DNA of 41,449 bases from positions 32,556 through 74,004 of the forward strand of contig DCZO01000026.1 in NCBI GenBank assembly GCA_002331335.1, written 5' to 3'. The notes beneath the pieces are model-generated. The model was given only the letters and a program-made list of their open reading frames with translations, ran no database searches and had not been told where the DNA came from. The first letter of the stretch is position 1. Every line of letters begins with the position of its first letter. The translations under genes and the position numbers were made by a program. This stretch comes from Nitrospira sp. UBA2082 (lineage in GTDB: Bacteria; Nitrospirota; Nitrospiria; Nitrospirales; Nitrospiraceae). Positions 16,478 to 24,182 of this stretch are shown here, in pieces.

Positions 16478-17476
16478 TTACATGACTCCATCGGCACGGA
16501 GCTTATACACCTCCACACACCGGTCGCAGGCGCCAAACTCCACATCCCATCCCGGATGATTCTCGCGGATAAAATCGAGCACGTAGGGTTCGATCTTGTT
16601 CACCATATCTTCGACCCAGGAATAGGTAGGGAAACGGCACAGCGGGCAGGGGAAACCCGGCATGAGCATGATCTTGTTTTCGCTCTCCGGCACCTCGCCG
16701 CCCTCGACCTCGACGGCGCGGTCCAGCACACGGAGCGTGTCGGTCGCCATTTCAATCAACTCCGAATGGGTGAAATACGACGTCTGCCAGAGGCCCTCGA
16801 ATACCGATTTCAATTGGAGCGGTGGGATCTTGCGATACCAGGAGCGGAATTCCTTGAACCGCGCCTCTTTACTCAACATCGGCTCTTGACCGATGGCCAC
16901 CAGCCGGCTGTCCACACTCAAGCTCCAGAGTACCCGGTAGCGCTGTAAAATCAGCGTTTCTTCGCCGGGATTCTGCCCCACTTTCGTATCCGGATCGTAC
17001 CCGAACAACGGATCGATCATGTCGGAGATGTGCATCAGCTCATGGCGGCAATAGCGGGTCAGCGCCGGGTCGTAGAACCGTCTCGGAATCAGCTTGATCC
17101 CGACCCCTTTCATCCCCTTGTCCTCGAAGGCGCGCGCCAAATCTTTTTCGACCGCCCCCCACTTGCGCAGAATATCGACCCCTTCCTGATCTTCTTTCAA
17201 CACACCTTTGACCAGCACGATCCCGACCTTTTCCTTCAACAGCGGATACTCATTGAACGAATCGCGGATGATGTCCGAGAACCCCCAGATGCCGAAGAGA
17301 TATTGATACAGCTTTTTGAATTCCCCTTCCCGGTCTTCGAGCATGAATTTCTCGTAGATCGGGTCGGCGTGTTCATGAAACTCCTTGTAATAGGTAGGAT
17401 CTCCCTCCCGCTCCGTTTTCTCGATGAAGGAATCGATGACTTCCTGAAGCAATGCCGGCTGAAACCTGATTTCCAT
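16478..17476 (-). CDS. HEXXH-motif protein with C-terminal zinc-ribbon-like cysteines
   Basis: A 332-residue soluble protein that I do not recognise. RYCRHELMHISDM (residues 141-153) contains H145-E-L-M-H149, the zinc-protease signature, in a helix. No standard downstream Glu or His ligand is obvious, though E172/E173 are candidates. The C-terminus has CPLC (277-280) and CDRC (317-320), a paired arrangement like a zinc ribbon. The N-terminal 130 residues are helical and charged. No signal peptide is present. GAGGAG lies five bases before ATG 17476. As first gene of the ferredoxin-TorD-nxrC unit it may process or mature a component of the molybdoenzyme. Proteolysis is possible but unproven, because HEXXH also occurs in non-enzymatic proteins. 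Confidence 0.82.
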   Translation of the reverse strand: MEIRFQPALLQEVIDSFIEKTEREGDPTYYKEFHEHADPIYEKFMLEDREGEFKKLYQYLFGIWGFSDIIRDSFNEYPLLKEKVGIVLVKGVLKEDQEGVDILRKWGAVEKDLARAFEDKGMKGVGIKLIPRRFYDPALTRYCRHELMHISDMIDPLFGYDPDTKVGQNPGEETLILQRYRVLWSLSVDSRLVAIGQEPMLSKEARFKEFRSWYRKIPPLQLKSVFEGLWQTSYFTHSELIEMATDTLRVLDRAVEVEGGEVPESENKIMLMPGFPCPLCRFPTYSWVEDMVNKIEPYVLDFIRENHPGWDVEFGACDRCVEVYKLRADGVM

Positions 17477-17559
17477 GACGCTCCTCGATCAATGGGAGTG
17501 ACGACCGCGGGGACCGCCCCGAGATGAACCGGCGATCTTTTTTGGCTGTACGAGTCGGC

Positions 17560-17645
17560 TTGACGCTTCGACGCTGTCTTTGAAAAGGCTCAGCGTCAAC
17601 CCTGAGCACATCCCTTCTTACACATGAGGCGGTCGAAGGGTTGAC
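17560..17645. promoter_or_regulatory. Three TTGAC-type repeats in a divergent intergenic region
   Basis: TTGACGCT (17560-17567, plus), its perfect reverse complement AGCGTCAA (17592-17599), and AGGGTTGAC (17637-17645, plus), which is the perfect reverse complement of GTCAACCCT (17595-17603). The middle copy matches both flanks. They lie between the divergent HEXXH and WD40 genes and overlap possible -35 boxes, so they may be operator sites or shared promoter elements. Confidence 0.4.
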
Positions 17646-17670
17646 TTGCCTACGGAGCATCTCTTACGAT
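17641..17670 (+). promoter_or_regulatory. Predicted promoter for the WD40 gene
   Basis: TTGACT (17641-17646), an 18-base spacer and TACGAT (17665-17670), 70 bases before the WD40 start codon. The -35 is close to the consensus and the -10 is moderate. Confidence 0.4.
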
Positions 17671-17740
17671 CCCGGAGGCACCGTGAAATTATACCGGCCC
17701 TGCCGATTGGCAATCAAGGACCTGGGACGCTGGAACCTGC

Positions 17741-18841
17741 ATGAGCGAACGCACGATGACACCACCTCTGTCGGACGCACTGTCCGGATCGTCGGCCGGC
17801 GCCGTGCCGCACCCTCCGATCGATTTCCTGGACCATTGGAGCCGCGACTGCCGTGAAGTCCGCACGTTTCGTGGACATTCCCACGGCATCTGGGCCGTCG
17901 CGTTCTCACCCGACGGGTTGACCCTCGCCAGCGGCGGCGCCGAACGTCTCGTCCGCATGTGGGACATTGAAACCGGACGTCTCTTGAGATCCCTGCGCGG
18001 CCATACCAACGATATTCGCGCCATCGTGTTCACGCCGGACGGGCAAACCCTCGCCACCGGCAGCGAAGACCGCACCATCCGTTTGTGGAACGGCAAGACC
18101 GGCGAGCCGACAAAGTTGCTCTTCACACGTTACGATCACAATGTGTGCAGTCTGTCGCTGTCGCCCGATGGATTGATGCTCGCGCGCGGCAGCCACAACA
18201 AGGATATCAAGATCTGGGAGGTCACGACCGGCACCGAGCTGATGACACTGCTCGGCAAGGACGAATACGACCACCATTGGTCCGTCTGCGTCGCGTTTTC
18301 ACCGGACGGCATCCATCTGGCCAGTGGGACCGACATCGGCAAAATCAAGATTTGGGAAGTGCTGCCGAGCGGGGAAGAAAAGATGCTCCACGACGGGCAC
18401 TGGCGGCGGGGCGTCGAGGATTCCACCGAAACGCGCGGCTACTTCATCGAGGACGACGGTGGATTCCAAAAGCCGATGGACTACTGGATCGGCGCCATGA
18501 CCTTCACCCCGGACGCCAAAACGCTGATCACCGGCAGCCGGGACAAAACCATTAAGCTCTTCGAGATGCCCCAGTGTGTGGAAAAGAAAGCCCTCACCGG
18601 CCACCAGGGCTGGATCCGCAGTCTCGCTGTCTCTCCGGATGGAAAAATCTTGGTCAGCGCCAGCGATGATCAGACCATCAAGTTCTGGGATCTCGCCACC
18701 GGCCGCAATTTCAGAACCCTCAAGGGCCACACCGGCGGCGTCCGCTGCGTGGCCTTTTCACCAGACGGACGCCGCCTCGCCAGCGCCTCCTGGGACCGGA
18801 CCATCAAGCTCTGGGAAGGCGGGTTACACGCGGAACAATAA
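17741..18841 (+). CDS. WD40-repeat beta-propeller protein
   Basis: A 366-residue protein made of seven WD40 repeats after a 40-residue head. Typical blades read TFRGHSHGIWAVAFSPDG, LRGHTNDIRAIVFTPDG, LTGHQGWIRSLAVSPDG and LKGHTGGVRCVAFSPDG, each followed by a LASGSxDxTIKxW strand. The fourth and fifth blades are separated by an insert of about 40 residues (HDGHWRRGVEDSTETRGYFI region). Seven blades would close one propeller, a protein-interaction platform. There is no signal peptide or enzyme domain. It is the only plus-strand gene between 4 and 41 kb, is divergent from the HEXXH gene and converges with the SIMPL gene. The partner is unknown. Confidence 0.93.
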   Translation: MSERTMTPPLSDALSGSSAGAVPHPPIDFLDHWSRDCREVRTFRGHSHGIWAVAFSPDGLTLASGGAERLVRMWDIETGRLLRSLRGHTNDIRAIVFTPDGQTLATGSEDRTIRLWNGKTGEPTKLLFTRYDHNVCSLSLSPDGLMLARGSHNKDIKIWEVTTGTELMTLLGKDEYDHHWSVCVAFSPDGIHLASGTDIGKIKIWEVLPSGEEKMLHDGHWRRGVEDSTETRGYFIEDDGGFQKPMDYWIGAMTFTPDAKTLITGSRDKTIKLFEMPQCVEKKALTGHQGWIRSLAVSPDGKILVSASDDQTIKFWDLATGRNFRTLKGHTGGVRCVAFSPDGRRLASASWDRTIKLWEGGLHAEQ

Positions 18842-18860
18842 CCGGTTCCTCCCCCACCGC

Positions 18861-19583
18861 TCAATTCGGCGCGATTTCGTAGACCAGCGTCACCGTCGCC
18901 TCAACTTTCAGTTCTCCAGAAGAGATCGGCGCGCCCCCTGCGCTCGACTCCATGGCCATGCGTGCCATCGCCACCGCAGGCCTGACGACATGGCCCCCTT
19001 CGTTGACCGACAACACCCGCACAAGTTTGACGCGCAGCGCCTCGCTCAGCACGGCCGCTTTCTCGCGCACCTTGTCGGCAGCCTGTTTCAATGCACTCAG
19101 CCGCACCGCTTGTTCATCGCGCAACCCCCAATGCAACCCGTGAAAGGTGTTTGCCCCGGCCTTCAAGACTTCCTCGATCACCGTACCAACCTTGTCGAGG
19201 GCGCGAATTTCCACCGTCAGCATATTACTGACGACGTAGCCGACAATTTCCGGAGAAGCAGGCGAGGCATCGGTGGGACGGTTGGATGGCGGGCGATATT
19301 GCGGTGACACCGTAAAGGACGAGGTCTGAATGCGCTCCCTGTCGATCTGCAAATCCCTGAGCTGCTCCATCACTTTACTCATGATGGAGTTGTTCCGCCT
19401 CTGCGCCTCAGCGAGCGATTTGCCGGCGGTCTCTAAGCCGAAGGTCACAAACGCGGTATCCGGAGCGTGTGGAACCATCCCCGTTTCGCTGACCGTGAGG
19501 GTCGGTGTCTCAGACTTGACTTCATCATGCGCCCACGATGCAACCGGATATCCCAGCAGCACCAGCAACCAAACGATCAACAT
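18861..19583 (-). CDS. Secreted SIMPL-domain (DUF541) protein
   Basis: A 240-residue exported protein. ATG 19583 is chosen because GGAG lies seven bases upstream and a clean signal peptide follows (IVWLLVLLGYPVASWAHDE). The mature part has the SIMPL/DUF541 pattern. TLTVSETGMVPHAPDTAFVTFGLET forms the first strands. The helix SLAEAQRRNNSIMSKVMEQL leads to the conserved QTSSFTVSPQY, and GYVVSNMLTVEIRALDKVG, GLRDEQAVRLSALKQAADKV and the terminal ATVTLVYEI complete the fold. Such proteins occur in periplasm or outer membrane, and some respond to oxidative or envelope stress; the exact role is unknown. It converges with the WD40 gene and stands alone. An upstream extension of 55 residues looks non-coding. 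Confidence 0.88.
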   Translation of the reverse strand: MLIVWLLVLLGYPVASWAHDEVKSETPTLTVSETGMVPHAPDTAFVTFGLETAGKSLAEAQRRNNSIMSKVMEQLRDLQIDRERIQTSSFTVSPQYRPPSNRPTDASPASPEIVGYVVSNMLTVEIRALDKVGTVIEEVLKAGANTFHGLHWGLRDEQAVRLSALKQAADKVREKAAVLSEALRVKLVRVLSVNEGGHVVRPAVAMARMAMESSAGGAPISSGELKVEATVTLVYEIAPN

Positions 19584-20199
19584 ACTCGATCTCCTTTTTT
19601 CGACAACGCTGTTGCCTACCGTTGTCCTTCTCGTCCGACCAGCTCTCGGAAGGCGTATTATTCTCCTGACTTGCGCCTGAGAAATTTCTCCAGTCGGCTT
19701 CCCGGTTGCGTGATCCCGTTGGAAAGATGGAGAGCTCCACAATATCAATCAATTGCAAGATGTCGACTCTGGCATGAAAAAACTCTGCCCCCATCTTCTG
19801 TGGATAAGTCTGTGAGCAACTCCATCGCGCCTCGCAAAAGAGCAAGGATTCAACGGCCATTATTGCAAACTGCCCACTTTTTGAGCGTCCGCTTTCGACG
19901 ATGGCTGCCACCATATATGGTAGGCCATCCGAGCTTTTTCATATTTTTTACGCATTCGTAGGAGAAATTGGGTTGACAGCTGCGAATCGTCGCTATTGGA
20001 GCACACTTCGTGCTGACCGACACTGAAACTATCCACAGCCATTATGGTTTTCTGGTGACCGCACCCCGATTCGCTGACCTGGAGCGAGGCTTTGAATCTG
20101 TCAAGAGTTGAGCAGAAAAGTTTTTGCTGCGACTCGGTTCCAAGACCAGAAGAAAATCATTCACTTGCTAAAAACTCACTCGCGCTGAACCAGACAAAT
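19584..20199. other. 0.6-kb stretch without a convincing gene, with DnaA-box-like sites
   Basis: No open frame here has a convincing protein. The short frames are compositionally odd and lack good start signals. The stretch is more AT-rich than its surroundings (TTTTTCATATTTTTTACGC near 19938, CCATATATGG near 19912). It holds TGTGGATAA at 19799-19807, the perfect complement of the DnaA box TTATCCACA, and CTATCCACA at 20029-20037, one mismatch, in the opposite orientation. The two sites form inverted ends of a 239-base interval. It could be a replication-related region, a mobile remnant or a long leader, and none of these is proven. Confidence 0.4.
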
Positions 20200-20376
20200 T
20201 TATTTTTTCCGGTAGACGTTCAGTCCCACCTTCTCCTGGCGATTCGGGATTGTCACATTTCCTTCCGTCGAAGCAACGATGATGGTTTTGCCCGAGGCCG
20301 ACGGCCCGAATTCCTTGGTTAAATCGACTTTAATCGTCAGCATCGTCCCCTCGACGGTCATTTCAACGTTCTTCAT
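20200..20376 (-). CDS. Small 58-residue protein, beta-rich
   Basis: A complete 58-residue frame, starting MKNVEMTVEGTMLTIKVDL and ending NVYRKK. The sequence is well-behaved: strand-like segments (TMLTIKVDL, KTIIVAST, NVTIPN), no Cys, a basic end and Gly-Pro turns. AAAGGGA lies six bases before the ATG at 20376. It has no signal peptide. It lies 41 bases after the PilZ gene on the same strand, so it is likely the last gene of a three-gene unit. I do not recognise the family. Codon use fits the neighbours. Confidence 0.75.
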   Translation of the reverse strand: MKNVEMTVEGTMLTIKVDLTKEFGPSASGKTIIVASTEGNVTIPNRQEKVGLNVYRKK

Positions 20377-20417
20377 GATCGGTCCCTTTCAGTGCTGCGC
20401 GATCACCGTTTTGTTTC

Positions 20418-20741
20418 TCAACCGTTTGCACCGCGCTTCAATCGTTCGAGCAGTTGATCCAGGTGTTCGCGGTGAGGCGATTCCACCGAAATGAATCCCA
20501 CCCCCACAAGATTGGGCCGGTTCCAGCGTATTCCCGCGCGCGCGATGAGAATCGGGGACACCTCACCGGCAATGTCAAGACGCAGCGAGATCTGCATCCC
20601 GGCATAAACCTGCGCGTTTGTCTCGATCCGACAGCCGCCCTTCGAGAAATCCACGATCGTACCAGCCCATTCATTTCGAGAAGAGCCGGATAGGACACTT
20701 TGAAACCTCACTGGAAAACGCCGGTACCGGCGAAGATCCAT
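20418..20741 (-). CDS. PilZ-domain protein, probable c-di-GMP receptor
   Basis: A 107-residue protein consisting of a single PilZ domain. RRYRRFPVRF (residues 4-13) supplies the RXXXR half of the cyclic-di-GMP site. DFSKGGCRIET (around 31-41) gives the DXSXXG half. The strands AGMQISLRLDIAGE and IRWNRPNLVGVGFISV complete the barrel. Both binding motifs are intact, so it should bind c-di-GMP and adjust a partner, often in motility, adhesion or polysaccharide export. No effector domain is attached. AGGG lies seven bases before the ATG. It sits 11 bases after the secreted helical protein gene and before the 58-residue protein, and none of the neighbours names the output. Confidence 0.9.
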   Translation of the reverse strand: MDLRRYRRFPVRFQSVLSGSSRNEWAGTIVDFSKGGCRIETNAQVYAGMQISLRLDIAGEVSPILIARAGIRWNRPNLVGVGFISVESPHREHLDQLLERLKRGANG

Positions 20742-20752
20742 GGCTCGCCCTT

Positions 20753-21160
20753 TCAGTACCCTCGTCCGGTGCTGCCCCCGCGCCCCATCCGGTCGAGCGG
20801 CAACGCTTCGTATCGCTGCTTCACATCAGGATGTTCGTTGAGATAGCGTTTCACTGCCGCGTCATCGGCGAAGATGTCCCGGCTTCGCCCACGATAGTCC
20901 TCCAGCGTCAGGCCGTGCTTCGACAACAGCGCCGTCAGTTTCGCATTGATGTCCGCCCCCATCGCTTTTATCTGTTCCTGTGACGGCCGCTGCCCTTCGC
21001 CGAATCGCTCGCCTCCCTGGAAGTAATTCATCATCATCTCACCGATTTCAATACGCGCCTTCACGAATTTCTCCACCTCGGCCGGTTCCGCCGCCAAGCC
21101 AACACCGGCGAACAGGACAATGCCCGATACGACGCTGATAAAAAGCCGCGCCTGTTGCAT
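20753..21160 (-). CDS. Secreted small helical protein of unknown function
   Basis: A 135-residue protein starting at ATG 21160 with GGGG about nine bases upstream. A signal peptide (ARLFISVVSGIVLFAGVGLA, cleavage near AAEPA) is followed by a charged, mostly helical mature part: VEKFVKARIEIGEMMMNYF, IKAMGADINAKLTALLSKHG and VKRYLNEHPDVKQRYEAL. The C-terminus is Gly/Arg-rich (MGRGGSTGRGY). There are no cysteines. I do not recognise the family. It has the look of a periplasmic helical protein of the DUF4168 or CpxP-like sort, but no defining motif is visible. It is the first gene of the unit with PilZ. A longer upstream frame was rejected because it has no ribosome site and would bury the signal peptide. 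Confidence 0.75.
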   Translation of the reverse strand: MQQARLFISVVSGIVLFAGVGLAAEPAEVEKFVKARIEIGEMMMNYFQGGERFGEGQRPSQEQIKAMGADINAKLTALLSKHGLTLEDYRGRSRDIFADDAAVKRYLNEHPDVKQRYEALPLDRMGRGGSTGRGY

Positions 21161-21274
21161 CTTCAAAATCCCCTTTCCACGATAGAAATACGCCCTCTCC
21201 ATTTGTAACAACCCGGCTATCATATCATCCTGAATGGCAACTTGCAGGCTGAGAATCCCCCGTCCCGCGGAGTC

Positions 21275-22495
21275 TCAGACTGCGGAGCGGGAAGGTCTGC
21301 CCACCGCAGAAAGGGAGAGCCCCACAATTGTGACCGCGCAAAACACTGCGCCGGCATAAAAGGTGAATGAAGCACCTAGCCAATCCCATAGAAGTCCCGC
21401 CACCACACTAGCCGCCAACATCGCCACTCCGCAGGCGAGATTGAAGAATCCATAGGCCGTTCCTCGCAAGTCTTCCGGCGCATGGTCGGCCACCATGGCG
21501 GCCAGCAAGCCTTGCGTCATTCCCATATGCAGCCCCCAGAGCCCCACGCCGACGACCACGATGCCCCAGTGCTCGGCCACAGCCAGTACGACATCCGCCG
21601 CGATGAGCATCAACACCCCCCACCCGAGCAGCGTACCGTGGCTCAGTCGATCAGCCAACCTGCCAAACGGATACGCCGTTACCGCATACACGAGATTCAT
21701 GGCGACCATGACGAGCGGCGCAAGCGCAATCGACATGCCAACCTGTTGGGCGCGCAGGATAAGAAAGGCCTCACTGAATCGGGCCAGGGTGAACACTGCT
21801 CCGATACCAACGACCCACCAATAGGCTCGGCTCAGTCTGGCAAGATTCTTCGAGGTAATTGGGTTCATCCCCTTAAGAACCTTGCTCGCTGCGGGCTCCT
21901 GTACGCCGAATTGCAGCAGTGCGACGGCCATCAGCCCCGGCACAACGGCGATCCAAAAGACTGCCCGAAAATCATCAGCCCAAATCAGCATCAATGCCAC
22001 GGCCAGCAAAGGACCCAGAAAGGCACCGATGGTATCCAGCGATTGACGTAATCCAAATGCGGCTCCTCGCAGCCGGGGAGGTGTGATGTCGGCGACCAGC
22101 GCATCACGCGGCGCACCGCGCAAGCCTTTTCCCGCTCGATCAACCAGACGCGCGGTCACCACCAGCTCCAGGCTTGAAGCCATGGCGAATAGGGGCTTGG
22201 CCAATGCACCCAACGAGTAGCCGAAGAGGGCCAGAGGCTTTCGTCGTCCCAGATAGTCGCTGAGGGCGCCAGAAAAGACCTTAACCACCAAGGCAACGGA
22301 TTCAGCGAGCCCTTCCACGATGCCGACGGCAATGGCGCCGGTGCCGAGCACCGTGACCATGAACAACGGCAGCAGGCCATGGATCATCTCCGACGAGACG
22401 TCCATCAAGAGGCTAACAAACCCCAGCGCCCAGACGCCCGACGGGATCTGACCAGATCGTTGATCTGAATGGGACGTGAGAAAGAGGGGCTTCAC
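21275..22495 (-). CDS. Major facilitator superfamily transporter
   Basis: A 406-residue protein with 12 predicted membrane helices. SGALSDYLGRRKPLALFGY after helix 2 is the family's motif A, GxxxDxxGRRx. A related version, GRLADRLSHGTLLGWG, lies in the second half. DRAGKGLRGAPRDALVADIT sits between helices 4 and 5 and is typical of MFS permeases of the YfcJ-like or drug-exporter sort. VSLLMDVSSEMIHGLLPLFM fits helix 1. It would exchange small solutes for protons, and the substrate cannot be told. The gene starts seven bases after the last lipoprotein gene, so it is translated from the same transcript. Whether it serves the same envelope system is unknown. Confidence 0.9.
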   Translation of the reverse strand: MKPLFLTSHSDQRSGQIPSGVWALGFVSLLMDVSSEMIHGLLPLFMVTVLGTGAIAVGIVEGLAESVALVVKVFSGALSDYLGRRKPLALFGYSLGALAKPLFAMASSLELVVTARLVDRAGKGLRGAPRDALVADITPPRLRGAAFGLRQSLDTIGAFLGPLLAVALMLIWADDFRAVFWIAVVPGLMAVALLQFGVQEPAASKVLKGMNPITSKNLARLSRAYWWVVGIGAVFTLARFSEAFLILRAQQVGMSIALAPLVMVAMNLVYAVTAYPFGRLADRLSHGTLLGWGVLMLIAADVVLAVAEHWGIVVVGVGLWGLHMGMTQGLLAAMVADHAPEDLRGTAYGFFNLACGVAMLAASVVAGLLWDWLGASFTFYAGAVFCAVTIVGLSLSAVGRPSRSAV

Positions 22496-22502
22496 CGCCG
22501 CC

Positions 22503-23066
22503 TTATTCTACCGATCGGCCCTGTAGAAACAGGCTTTGCTCCAGAGTGCGGAAGAACTGCTGGTACGGCACCGGATCTTCGACCGCGCGCAGGTAATACT
22601 GGACACTGGTACGCACGACGAGTTGGGCATCGTTGCGCTTTCTGACAGTTGCCGTAAACCGTACAAGGTTGCTCCGGTGATGGAACGGCCCCCATGTGCG
22701 GTAATTGCGAGTGAGCACAAGCAGCGCGTCAGGCCGATACAGCAAATAGCTCAGGTCAACGCCATAGATTTGTTCGTTCTCAACATATTTTTTCCCGGAC
22801 ACGACACCCAGGTCTTCGTCGAGTACCTCTACCTTGAAATCCAAGTCTTGCATGGTAGAGACAATCGCGGCGAGCATTCGCCGCCGGTCCGTGGTGTCAA
22901 AGGCCCTTGATTGGGCGGCGCGGAGCTTGACTTGGCTTTCGTCGGAGAGCCAGATCTGCTCACGCGAGTCCCACTGGTTGTCATGCCGCAATTCGTAGGG
23001 CATTGGGCAGCCTTGCAACAGCAGACAGAGTAGCCCACCGAGCGCGAGCCCCAGGCGGCTCCTCAT
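22503..23066 (-). CDS. Outer-membrane-type lipoprotein (paralogue 3 of 3)
   Basis: A 187-residue protein starting at ATG 23066, with a lipoprotein signal (LALGGLLCLLLQGC, lipobox LLQGC). The mature part shares a layout with the next two genes: KLRAAQSRAFDTTD, then a helix with MQDLDFKVEVLDEDLGVVSG, a middle strand region, and a closing VPYQQFFRTLEQSLFLQG. Function is unknown. The shared features are an N-terminal helix, a (T/M)QDLxF strand and a terminal YQxFFxxLExSLF helix. A GTG at 23099 is an alternative start; neither has a strong ribosome site. It is the fourth gene of the BamE-like operon and lies just upstream of an MFS transporter gene. Attachment to the inner or outer membrane is not certain. 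Confidence 0.8.
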   Translation of the reverse strand: MRSRLGLALGGLLCLLLQGCPMPYELRHDNQWDSREQIWLSDESQVKLRAAQSRAFDTTDRRRMLAAIVSTMQDLDFKVEVLDEDLGVVSGKKYVENEQIYGVDLSYLLYRPDALLVLTRNYRTWGPFHHRSNLVRFTATVRKRNDAQLVVRTSVQYYLRAVEDPVPYQQFFRTLEQSLFLQGRSVE

Positions 23067-23121
23067 TCCGGGAACCAGCCGATCATATCTCTCTTGAGTC
23101 ACCACAGCGGCTCTTGCCGGA

Positions 23122-23556
23122 TCATTGCTTGCCAACAAATAATGATCGCTCCAGCGTGGCAAAGAAATTCTGATAGACCTTGGGATCGTCGATGGGCTTG
23201 TTGTTATAGATGGCGTTGGCTCGGATCGTCATCCGTCCTTCGGCTTCGGGCCGAACGGTGACGGTCACCCCCACGACATCGTAGAAGTTCGGTTCGGCAA
23301 AGCGCGCAGCCGTGACCAACCCCAAGGACTCATTGGCCCTTTCGATGATGAAGCCCAAGTCCTGCAAGGCGGCGATCACGCCGCGCATGGCTGCCTGCCG
23401 CTCTTTCACATCGAAGGAGCGGGTTTGTACGCTCCGAATCTTCAGTTGTGCTTCGGTCGGCGCGAGCAGATCAGGACTGGGCTGCGGGGCGGCACAACCT
23501 TGCGCAACGGCCAACAAGGCAGCGACAACCATTCCGATTACATTCCGTTGCGTCAT
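23122..23556 (-). CDS. Outer-membrane-type lipoprotein (paralogue 2 of 3)
   Basis: A 144-residue lipoprotein starting at ATG 23556 with a lipobox AVAQGC after a short signal segment. The mature protein keeps the family pattern: IRSVQTRSFDVKERQAAMRG, LQDLGFIIERANESLGLVTA, and VYQNFFATLERSLFVGK at the end. The middle strands (VVGVTVTVRP, MTIRANAIYNNKPIDD) suggest a compact alpha/beta fold. It is the shortest of the three paralogues, lacking the middle insert of its neighbours. The longer upstream frame was rejected because it overlaps the previous gene and has no signal. The gap to the previous gene is 13 bases. Role unknown, probably part of an envelope assembly with its paralogues (inference). 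Confidence 0.82.
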   Translation of the reverse strand: MTQRNVIGMVVAALLAVAQGCAAPQPSPDLLAPTEAQLKIRSVQTRSFDVKERQAAMRGVIAALQDLGFIIERANESLGLVTAARFAEPNFYDVVGVTVTVRPEAEGRMTIRANAIYNNKPIDDPKVYQNFFATLERSLFVGKQ

Positions 23557-23569
23557 AATTGCCTCACGT

Positions 23570-24163
23570 TCAGAGTGCGAACGGCTCCAGAAACACGGCT
23601 TTCGACAGTTTGGCGAAGAAGGTCTGATACAAGACAGGGTCGCGTAACATTTCCATCCGCTGTTCACCCGGCGGGACGCTCTGGTTGCCAACCGCCCCAT
23701 CCCCTTTCCAAATGACGCGGTAAAACACGACCCTGACTTCCTGGCGTGTGGCCTCAGAGTTGACAGGCTTGGTGACCAGCGTGGCAGCGATTTTCTGGTG
23801 CAGGTCTACGGGAAGGATGATCAGAGGTCCGCCGAAGGCACTGGCACCACTGCTCAGGAGAAAGACGAGGAAGCGGGTGATGTCCTGACCATATTCGCGG
23901 GCGCTTCGTTCTTTCGTTGCCCGCAAGAAGCCCACCTCCCGCACACTTTCCTCGACCTGAAACCCCAAATCTTGCAGGACGGCTGACGACGCGGACAGCA
24001 GCTCGGCTTCGTCTCTTGTTTCGAACCCGCGGGTCTGCATAGCCCGGTTGGCGGCGCTCTCAGCTTTCAGCTGGAACAATTCGTCCGGTTGTGTGCGACT
24101 AACACACCCCGCGATCTGAGTCGCAAGAGCCAGGCACCCCGCAGCCGCGATCAATGGCCGCAT
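23570..24163 (-). CDS. Outer-membrane-type lipoprotein (paralogue 1 of 3)
   Basis: A 197-residue lipoprotein starting at ATG 24163, with a signal and lipobox (LALATQIAGC). The shared pattern is NRAMQTRGFETRDEAELLSA, LQDLGFQVEESVREVGFLRA and LYQTFFAKLSKAVFLEP at the C-terminus. It differs from the others by a hydrophobic middle stretch (RFLVFLLSSGASAFGGPLII), which could be a membrane-inserting segment. The gene is 19 bases after the BamE-like gene. The three paralogues have diverged far, so the duplications are old. Function is unknown. Confidence 0.82.
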   Translation of the reverse strand: MRPLIAAAGCLALATQIAGCVSRTQPDELFQLKAESAANRAMQTRGFETRDEAELLSASSAVLQDLGFQVEESVREVGFLRATKERSAREYGQDITRFLVFLLSSGASAFGGPLIILPVDLHQKIAATLVTKPVNSEATRQEVRVVFYRVIWKGDGAVGNQSVPPGEQRMEMLRDPVLYQTFFAKLSKAVFLEPFAL

Positions 24164-24182
24164 CGCCCAGCCCAGGCCTCGA

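Noticed and set aside
19799..20037. Chromosomal replication origin
   Set aside because: Only two DnaA-box-like sites and no dnaA, dnaN or similar gene nearby; reported as an observation only.
19525..20042. Frames of 129 and 60 residues on the minus strand as genes or transposase remnants
   Set aside because: No conserved motif, poor start signals and odd composition; kept only as part of the gene-free stretch.
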